64,000 bases of DNA from Vreelandella zhuhanensis (GTDB lineage: Bacteria; Pseudomonadota; Gammaproteobacteria; Pseudomonadales; Halomonadaceae), in the NCBI RefSeq assembly GCF_009793355.1, contig NZ_WTKP01000001.1, forward strand, positions 124,001 through 188,000. The letters run 5' to 3'. This document shows, in pieces, positions 58,419 to 64,000 of the stretch; the stretch's first letter is position 1, and each line of letters opens with the position of its first letter. A program made the position numbers and the translations under genes. The notes under the pieces are model-generated. The model did not search any database and was not told where the DNA came from. It saw only the letters and a list, made by a program, of their open reading frames with translations.

Positions 58419-59864
58419 CTATTCACCATTCAGGCGTAATGCCACGAACAGCGAACGGCCGTCACGGTATAGGCGAATCGGTACCGCTCTGTCTGTGGGC
58501 AAGTTCTCAACCACTTCAGCAAGCTCTTGAGGGGTCGACACCGGACGGTTATCGATACTTACCAGAATATCACCTGCAAGTATCCCAGCCTGCGCCGCGG
58601 CACCTTGCGGCTCAACCTGACGCACCAGAACGCCGCCGGGAATCCCCAGGCGTTCACGCAGGGCGTCATCCAGTTCGGCCACGACAATTCCGAGGCGCGC
58701 CGGGCTGTCTTCCCCGCCGGTGGTGGCCGCAGCTTCCTCTTCGCGCGGCCATTCGCCCAGTGTCACTTCTTGAGTCATCTGTTCCCCATCACGCATCAAC
58801 GTCAGGGTGACTTCTTCACCTGGGTCGACACGACCGATCAGGCGCGGCAAGCTGCTGGAACGCTCCACTTCCTCGCCATCGACTTCAAGGATCACATCGC
58901 CCGCTTGCAAACCGCTCTGAGCTGCCGGTCCATTAGGATCCAGATCGGCAATCAGTGCACCACTGGCACTTTCCATACCAAAGGATTCAGCCAGATCACG
59001 TGATACCGGCTGAATCATAACCCCTAGCCAGCCACGCTCGACACGGCCTTCCTCGCGCAATTGCTCGGCCACGTCCATGGCGACATTGATGGGGATGGTG
59101 AACGACAGACCCATGAACCCACCGCTGCGAGTCAATATCTGGGAGTTGATACCAATCACTTCGCCATCGAGATTGAACAGCGGCCCACCGGAATTGCCCG
59201 GGTTGATCGCCACGTCGGTCTGAATGAAAGGCACATAGGCATCACGCGGCAAGGTGCGATTGATCGCGCTGATGATGCCTGCGGTAACCGAGTGATCGAA
59301 ACCAAACGGAGAACCGATCGCCGCCACCCACTCACCGACTTGCATCTTGTCGGAATCCCCCATCGGGAGCATCGGAAGACCGCTCGCTTCCACCTTCACC
59401 ACCGCCACGTCAGTCTGTGGGTCGCTCCCCACCAGCGTCGCCTCCAGTTCACGATGATCGTCCAAGCGCACCAGTATTTCATCCGCCCCTTCCACCACAT
59501 GGGCACTGGTCATGATGTAACCGTCTTCGCTGATAATGAAGCCGGATCCCAGGGATTGGCGCTCATAACCACGGCCTTGGCCACCCCCTTCTCCACCCGG
59601 TGGCATTGGAAAGCGGTCACCAAAAAAATGCCGGAAGATTTCAGGAATTTCCTGCCCTCCAAACCCATGGAATATGGGACCGCCCTGGCGTTGCACCGTA
59701 CGGCTGGTGGAAATGTTCACCACCGCCGGCGCGGCTTCTTCGACCAGCTCGGTAAAGTCGGGCAGGCTACCGGTTTCCTGGGCCTGGACACCTTGCCCCA
59801 TCAGTAGCAGCGCGACAAGACAGACCCAGAAAACTGAGGGGTAAATCAAACGCTTTATGCTCAT
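58419..59864 (-). CDS. mucD: Periplasmic serine protease MucD (DegP/HtrA family)
   Basis: MucD degrades misfolded envelope proteins and restrains AlgU signalling. From ATG 59864, preceded by AAAGGAG, it has 481 residues with a signal peptide ending VQA. The catalytic triad is His122 (TSAHVVEGAD), Asp152 (TDVAVVKVE) and Ser225 (PGNSGGPLFN). Two PDZ domains follow (about 270-360 and 385-475). A glycine-rich loop (MPPGGEGGGQGRGYE) precedes the protease core. It is the last gene of the algU-mucA-mucB-mucC-mucD group. Confidence 0.95.
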   Translation of the reverse strand: MSIKRLIYPSVFWVCLVALLLMGQGVQAQETGSLPDFTELVEEAAPAVVNISTSRTVQRQGGPIFHGFGGQEIPEIFRHFFGDRFPMPPGGEGGGQGRGYERQSLGSGFIISEDGYIMTSAHVVEGADEILVRLDDHRELEATLVGSDPQTDVAVVKVEASGLPMLPMGDSDKMQVGEWVAAIGSPFGFDHSVTAGIISAINRTLPRDAYVPFIQTDVAINPGNSGGPLFNLDGEVIGINSQILTRSGGFMGLSFTIPINVAMDVAEQLREEGRVERGWLGVMIQPVSRDLAESFGMESASGALIADLDPNGPAAQSGLQAGDVILEVDGEEVERSSSLPRLIGRVDPGEEVTLTLMRDGEQMTQEVTLGEWPREEEAAATTGGEDSPARLGIVVAELDDALRERLGIPGGVLVRQVEPQGAAAQAGILAGDILVSIDNRPVSTPQELAEVVENLPTDRAVPIRLYRDGRSLFVALRLNGE

Positions 59865-59988
59865 GTAAAGCTCCTTTTCATGATTGGACCTAGTCCCCAA
59901 GACGCTTTCCAGAGCAGAGGGTTGCCTTGAAAAGACAGTGTCTTGGAAAAATACAGTCTCGGAGAAAATACGGCTCCGGAGGACAATC

Positions 59989-60474
59989 TCAAAAAACCAA
60001 TCGCGGCCGGAAACGTTCCCTTTGTTCCTTCAGGAAATAGTGTAGTCCCAAGATGCTACCCAGCAAACCGACAAAGAAACCGACAGGCGCCATCCAGGGA
60101 GCTTCGAACAGGCCCTGCCCCACTCCAGCAATAATCAAGGCGAATACCAGCGGTAGCGCATAGACGGTGGCTGCCAGCAGAGAAAGCGTCTTGCGTGGCA
60201 GGGCCAGGCTTACCACCTCCCCGATTGCGAGCGGTTTCGGTGCAACCACTTCCAGATGCCAGCGTTGCGAGCGAATGAACAGGCCCGCTCCACAGCCACC
60301 GCCTTGCTCACACCGCGCGCAGCCTTCCTGCCCCATCACCTCGACGATTACCCTATTCCCCTTGCATTCCACCACCTGAGCCGCCCGCACCAGGAGTGAA
60401 CCCTGGCAGCGGGCGATACCCACAGCAGGTTCAAGGTTCTCCTGGCCGGGGTTGCCATGAGGCGCACTGTTCAT
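59989..60474 (-). CDS. rseC: RseC/MucC-family inner-membrane protein
   Basis: RseC/MucC is linked to sigma-E regulation and to reduction of SoxR in E. coli. The 161-residue protein has the cysteine cluster GCARCEQGGGCGAG (near 50-63) and two membrane helices (about 100-117 and 126-146), the family layout. Its ATG overlaps the mucB stop. The first 25 residues, Asn/Pro-rich, may be an extension; a downstream start is possible. Confidence 0.9.
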   Translation of the reverse strand: MNSAPHGNPGQENLEPAVGIARCQGSLLVRAAQVVECKGNRVIVEVMGQEGCARCEQGGGCGAGLFIRSQRWHLEVVAPKPLAIGEVVSLALPRKTLSLLAATVYALPLVFALIIAGVGQGLFEAPWMAPVGFFVGLLGSILGLHYFLKEQRERFRPRLVF

Positions 60475-61442
60475 GGGGGTGTCACTGATTCGGATAATTC
60501 GATGGATTGCGCCACACGTTCCAGTACAGGGACAGGTACCTCTCCTATCACCACCAGTTGCCAGACATCACCTTGATGCTCGCGTTGATGCACAGTGGCA
60601 ATGGAAACCCCAAGACGATGACGCCCGGGCGCAAGAGCACTCTGCTCGGCAAGCGGTTCAACGAAAATACTTATAGCTGCCAAGCCATCACTGAATACCT
60701 GATGCCTCAGCAAGGCGTCAGGATCCGAATGTGTATTGACCGGCTGAGCGACAAAACCCGGGGGTAGCCATTGAGGGCGCCAGGAACGCTCCAACTTCGT
60801 GCGCGGTTCATCTAGTTTTACCTTGCCTTCGTAAAGGCGAGGGGACTGGAGCTGGGTGATTTGAAAGGTTTCCAGCAAGCGGTTCTGGTGATCTACCAAC
60901 ACTTGCTTCAACACAAGGCCACTTGTCTTATCCAGCCACCAACGATGCGCAAAGCGCAAATCATCGTGAGGCGTGATATCCAAGCGAACGGCCTGACGCC
61001 CGGCAATGCGCTCCTCTCCCATCAGGGAGAGCCTGTAATGATCGTTTATATGATTGACGAGGCCGGTGGGAGAAGCGTTTACACTATCATCCGAGCCTTT
61101 GGCCCAACGGACGAGGCCCACACGTCCCTGACGTTCGAAATTGACCGAGGGACCATCCAGAAACTGCACGACCTGCTGCTGCAAACCGTCCTGGATCTGA
61201 TGGGAAAGTGCTAGCGTTCTCACTCCTACATCGCTGATATTGACCGCGCGCGCCTGAAAGATATAGCAATGACTCGCCCACAGGGTACGTTCAAGCCATT
61301 GCTCTTCTGTTGTCGCTTTTTCCATCTCACGTAGCATTTCACAATCAAATGCTTGCTCGGCCTCCTGGGCAGCAACCCCCTGAGACACCATGATAAAGAC
61401 GGCAATTCCTGTCAGCACGGCTCTCACCAAGCGCATTCTCAT
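60471..61442 (-). CDS. mucB: Sigma-E factor regulatory protein MucB/RseB
   Basis: MucB/RseB is a periplasmic protein that binds the anti-sigma factor and shields it from proteolysis. ATG 61442 follows GGAGA by eight bases and gives 323 residues with a signal peptide ending VAAQ. The mature protein has the two-domain MucB layout with FARHRWWLDKTSGL-like motif (here FAHRWWLDKTSGL near 175) and VFSDGLAAISIFVEP (near 265) in the C-terminal domain. It is unusual for the family in having two cysteines near the N-terminus (CEMLREM, SHCYIF). Confidence 0.92.
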   Translation of the reverse strand: MRMRLVRAVLTGIAVFIMVSQGVAAQEAEQAFDCEMLREMEKATTEEQWLERTLWASHCYIFQARAVNISDVGVRTLALSHQIQDGLQQQVVQFLDGPSVNFERQGRVGLVRWAKGSDDSVNASPTGLVNHINDHYRLSLMGEERIAGRQAVRLDITPHDDLRFAHRWWLDKTSGLVLKQVLVDHQNRLLETFQITQLQSPRLYEGKVKLDEPRTKLERSWRPQWLPPGFVAQPVNTHSDPDALLRHQVFSDGLAAISIFVEPLAEQSALAPGRHRLGVSIATVHQREHQGDVWQLVVIGEVPVPVLERVAQSIELSESVTPP

Positions 61443-61517
61443 CCGGCATTCTCCTTTCTTTCTGGTGCGGCTTTTATTGCGGCCAAGCAAGAGAAGCACG
61501 GCTTACCATAAAAATCA

Positions 61518-62264
61518 TCAACGCTGGCTCTGCGGCTCAATGCTCGAAGAGGAGGCGCGCAGCAATGGCATCCAGCTGTCACCGCTACCATAGGCGGCGC
61601 CTTGCGCATGGCGATCAAGGTAGGATTGCAGCAACCTGATCTGTTCGATGTCACTCTGCTCCGCCTGCCGGCGCGATAGACCTTGAGGTGCCTGAGAAAC
61701 GGAAAAACCACTCTCGGTGACATTCATCAAGCCGCTGCGACCTGCTTGCCCACTCACACGGAAGGGGGTTTGCTCGAACATGGGCACATTGTTTGCCATT
61801 CCGGCGGATTGCGCCCCGGAAGCAGTGCCCAGGTTGACGGGCCGCACCTGGCGTTCGGCGTCCCCTGAAGGCAAGTAAGGAGACTGCGGCGAAGAAGCCA
61901 CCAGATTGTCGCCATCTTCCGATGCGCCGCCTCCATAGAACTGCACCCCAGCCAACACCATCAACGAGACCGCCGCAGCAACGCCAGCGCCTCGAACAAA
62001 GGAAACACGATGGCCAGTCTGCGGCGGCGCCTGTGCGGCCGGAGCAGGCTCCTCTTGCAAACGTGCCATGATGCCCGCGGAAAGGTCGGTGGACACATCC
62101 ACGCCATGTTCGCGCTGCATCAGGCTACGTGCCAGATGGTAGCGTCGCCAAGTATCCGCGGCGTCTGTATCGCTCGGCAATGCTTTCAGCACCCGCCGCA
62201 ATTCTAGCTCGTCACCTTCATCATCCATCAAGGCGGAAAGCGATTCCCGTGTGTCATGACTCAT
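61518..62264 (-). CDS. mucA: Anti-sigma factor MucA/RseA
   Basis: MucA/RseA holds AlgU at the inner membrane until regulated proteolysis frees it. The 248-residue protein opens with the anti-sigma domain ESLSALMDDEGDELELRRVLK and WRRYHLARSLM (about 8-50), has one membrane helix (about 90-110, AAAVSLMVLAGVQFY) and a periplasmic tail that ends in a Ser/Glu-rich stretch. A Pro/Ala/Gln linker precedes the helix. It lies 176 bases after rpoE, a rather long gap for this operon. Confidence 0.93.
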   Translation of the reverse strand: MSHDTRESLSALMDDEGDELELRRVLKALPSDTDAADTWRRYHLARSLMQREHGVDVSTDLSAGIMARLQEEPAPAAQAPPQTGHRVSFVRGAGVAAAVSLMVLAGVQFYGGGASEDGDNLVASSPQSPYLPSGDAERQVRPVNLGTASGAQSAGMANNVPMFEQTPFRVSGQAGRSGLMNVTESGFSVSQAPQGLSRRQAEQSDIEQIRLLQSYLDRHAQGAAYGSGDSWMPLLRASSSSIEPQSQR

Positions 62265-62440
62265 ACTTCACACCCTCACACTCGATAAGGCCAATGCCTG
62301 TGTCGCGTCAACAACAACCCGATTACTGTGCGGGCTGACTCATATTGCTCTGACGTCATGCGCGCCGGACAGTTCAGCGCATCGATCAAAAACAGCCGCA
62401 ATATGTGATCTGGCACAATTTATCACCCGGTTTCGTTCAG

Positions 62441-63040
62441 TCAAAGTTCGCGGCTGTTACGGGCAGTGGATATCCACGGCTTGATATGCTCATCGACCGC
62501 CTCTCGGGCGCGAAAGATGCGTGACCGTACCGTCCCCACCGGGCACTGCATGATCTGGGCGATATCTTCGTAGGCCAAGCCATCGAGTTCACGCAGCGTG
62601 ATGGCTGTGCGCAGATCTTCCGGTAGTTTTTCGATAGCATCGAAAACCGCTGCTTCCAGTTGATCGCGCGCCATTGCCGATTCCGGCGACTCCGGATCAG
62701 CCAGGCGGCCACTCTGATCGAGTACTTCAGCATCCCCGATATCCAGGTCACTGCCCGGTGGGCGGCGCGCCCTGGATACCAGGTAGTTCTTCGCAGTATT
62801 GATAGCGATACGATACATCCAGGTATAAAACGCACTTTCGGAGCGAAAGCTCCCCAAGGCACGGTATGCCTTGATAAACGCTTCCTGAGCGACATCCTGA
62901 ACCTCGGAGTGGTCGTGCACATAGCGCCCGATAAGGCCGATGATCTTGTGCTGGTATTTTTTCACCAATAAATCAAAAGCGCGGGTATCCCCTTGTTGAG
63001 CACGTTCGACAAGCTGTTGGTCCGTTTCCCGAGTGCTCAT
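62441..63040 (-). CDS. rpoE: RNA polymerase sigma factor RpoE/AlgU
   Basis: This is the envelope-stress sigma factor. The 199-residue protein has region 2 (RAFDLLVKKYQHKIIGLIGR, VQDVAQEAFIKAYRAL, FYTWMYRIAINTAKNYL) and region 4 (LPEDLRTAITLRELDGLAYEDIA with GTVRSRIFRAREAV). It directs mucABCD genes downstream. I looked for a sigma-E-type promoter (GAACTT with a TCNAA-like -10) on its strand in the 411-base upstream gap and did not find one. Confidence 0.96.
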   Translation of the reverse strand: MSTRETDQQLVERAQQGDTRAFDLLVKKYQHKIIGLIGRYVHDHSEVQDVAQEAFIKAYRALGSFRSESAFYTWMYRIAINTAKNYLVSRARRPPGSDLDIGDAEVLDQSGRLADPESPESAMARDQLEAAVFDAIEKLPEDLRTAITLRELDGLAYEDIAQIMQCPVGTVRSRIFRAREAVDEHIKPWISTARNSREL

Positions 63041-63451
63041 TCACGCGCTCCCTTCGGCTCGACGCTGGGCGTCGGACAATGTTCCTGTTGGCCCTGAAAG
63101 ATGGGCAATTGCAGCATGCAGCATAGTGTCCCTTGGGCATCCAGTGGGTAACGAAGCGGTAATTGAACTTCAAGCGCATAGCAATGCGACAAGACTTACC
63201 AAATGAAAAATGTGGTGTAACCACAAACCGCCAATAGCAAAATATCTACAAGTGTTACGTGTTCCCGACGACTCATCAAGCGCAAGGTGGCTCTCTGTGT
63301 GCCAAATGGTGACTTCTCATCGCTATCTGCCTGCACCTATTATTCTACCGTCGCGGTTATTCTATAGTGGGATGAGAATTGATTTTTACCACCCGAGCGC
63401 GCCATAGTAGGACCTTATAATCGCCACTCGCGCAAGCCTACAGGTAGCAAG
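63041..63451. other. 411-base divergent regulatory gap between rpoE and the DAHP synthase gene
   Basis: No gene is visible. It must hold the rpoE promoter(s) on the minus strand and the aroG-type promoter on the plus strand. A perfect TATAAT at 63416-63421 lies 30 bases before the DAHP synthase start, with no good -35. TGTGGT-GTA-ACCACA (63211-63225) is a small perfect dyad of unknown role. Confidence 0.4.
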
Positions 63452-64000
63452 ATGTCCCAACAGCAGGTCAACAACCTTAACGTTCTCGCACAGGATGTGC
63501 TCATTACGCCGGAATCCCTCAAGGAAGCCGTACCCCTGACCGATTCCGCCGAGCATGCCGTGATCGAGGGACGCAATACCATACAGAACATACTCGATGG
63601 CAAAGATCCTCGCCTTCTCGTGGTGGTCGGCCCCTGTTCGATTCACGATGTCGAGTCCGCCCTCGATTACGCCCGCCGTCTGCGTCGCCTGGCCGATGAG
63701 GTCAAGGACAGCCTGTACATCGTGATGCGCGTCTATTTTGAAAAGCCACGCACCACCGTCGGCTGGAAAGGCCTGATCAACGATCCCCATCTCAATGATT
63801 CGTTTGAAATCGAGGAAGGGTTGCATATCGCCCGCAAGCTATTGGTTGATCTGTCGGAAATGGGTTTGCCGTTAGCAACGGAAGCGCTTGACCCCATTTC
63901 CCCGCAGTACATGCAGGACTGCATCAGCTGGTCGGCGGTCGGGGCACGTACCACCGAATCCCAGACCCACCGCGAGATGGCCTCCGGCCTTTCCTGCCCG
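63452..64000 (+). CDS. DAHP synthase (class I, AroG/AroF/AroH type), 5' part
   Basis: The enzyme condenses PEP and erythrose 4-phosphate, the first step of aromatic amino acid synthesis. ATG 63452 opens a frame that is still open at the window edge, giving 183 residues. Signatures are [10 protein letters not shown] (PEP/metal loop, near 55), [16 protein letters not shown] (near 92) and [17 protein letters not shown] at the edge. Which allosteric isoenzyme it is cannot be told from this part. Confidence 0.95.
   Translation, partial: MSQQQVNNLNVLAQDVLITPESLKEAVPLTDSAEHAVIEGRNTIQNILDGKDPRLLVVVGPCSIHDVESALDYARRLRRLADEVKDSLYIVMRVYFEKPRTTVGWKGLINDPHLNDSFEIEEGLHIARKLLVDLSEMGLPLATEALDPISPQYMQDCISWSAVGARTTESQTHREMASGLSCP

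Overview
The window looks like chromosome of a gammaproteobacterium of the Halomonadaceae (Halomonas and relatives). Reasons: the pyrophosphate-type phosphofructokinase, the fabI / MaoC-phosphotransacetylase fusion / ackA operon, a complete algU-mucABCD block followed by lepA-lepB-rnc-era-recO-pdxJ-acpS, and the gacS-cysM-rlmD-relA-mazG order. This placement is inferred from gene content and order; no database search was possible.

Layout. 1-19.9 kb is core metabolism and information processing: argG, rnt, pfp, a degenerate PP2C/kinase fusion, ppa, dsbD, accBC, prmA, dusB-fis, purH, a gabD-type dehydrogenase, folE, an exported unknown, srkA, comF and tRNA-Leu(UAG). About 19.9-28.2 kb is an accessory island beside the tRNA. 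It holds a P4-type tyrosine integrase, small hypothetical genes (one HEPN-like, one DUF1654), two copies of a 95-bp repeat, an array of integron gene cassettes without an integron integrase, a membrane-protein gene pair on the other strand and an IS30 transposase remnant. 28.2-49 kb is core again: an SDR reductase, fxsA, groESL behind a sigma-32-like promoter, trmJ, an MFS transporter, the acetate/acyl-phosphate operon, a K+ channel plus K+ antiporter, ppc, mazG, relA, rlmD and cysM. 49-64 kb carries the GacS/BarA-type hybrid kinase, the acpS-to-lepA block, the AlgU/MucABCD envelope-stress locus and the start of a DAHP synthase.

The main discovery is the cassette array at 23863-26831. Each cassette's 5' core-site box is the reverse complement, exact or with one mismatch, of the inverse-core box of its own attC site, as expected for cassettes that were once circular. 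Five cassettes are supported, encoding a small unknown, a TTG-started protein with a C-terminal membrane anchor, a BamE-like lipoprotein, a uracil-DNA-glycosylase-like protein and a protein with a HEHIVP motif. No IntI lies in the window, so this is a CALIN (cluster of attC sites lacking integron integrase). The second notable item is the kinase/phosphatase fusion at 3722-5437, which has lost catalytic residues in both domains.
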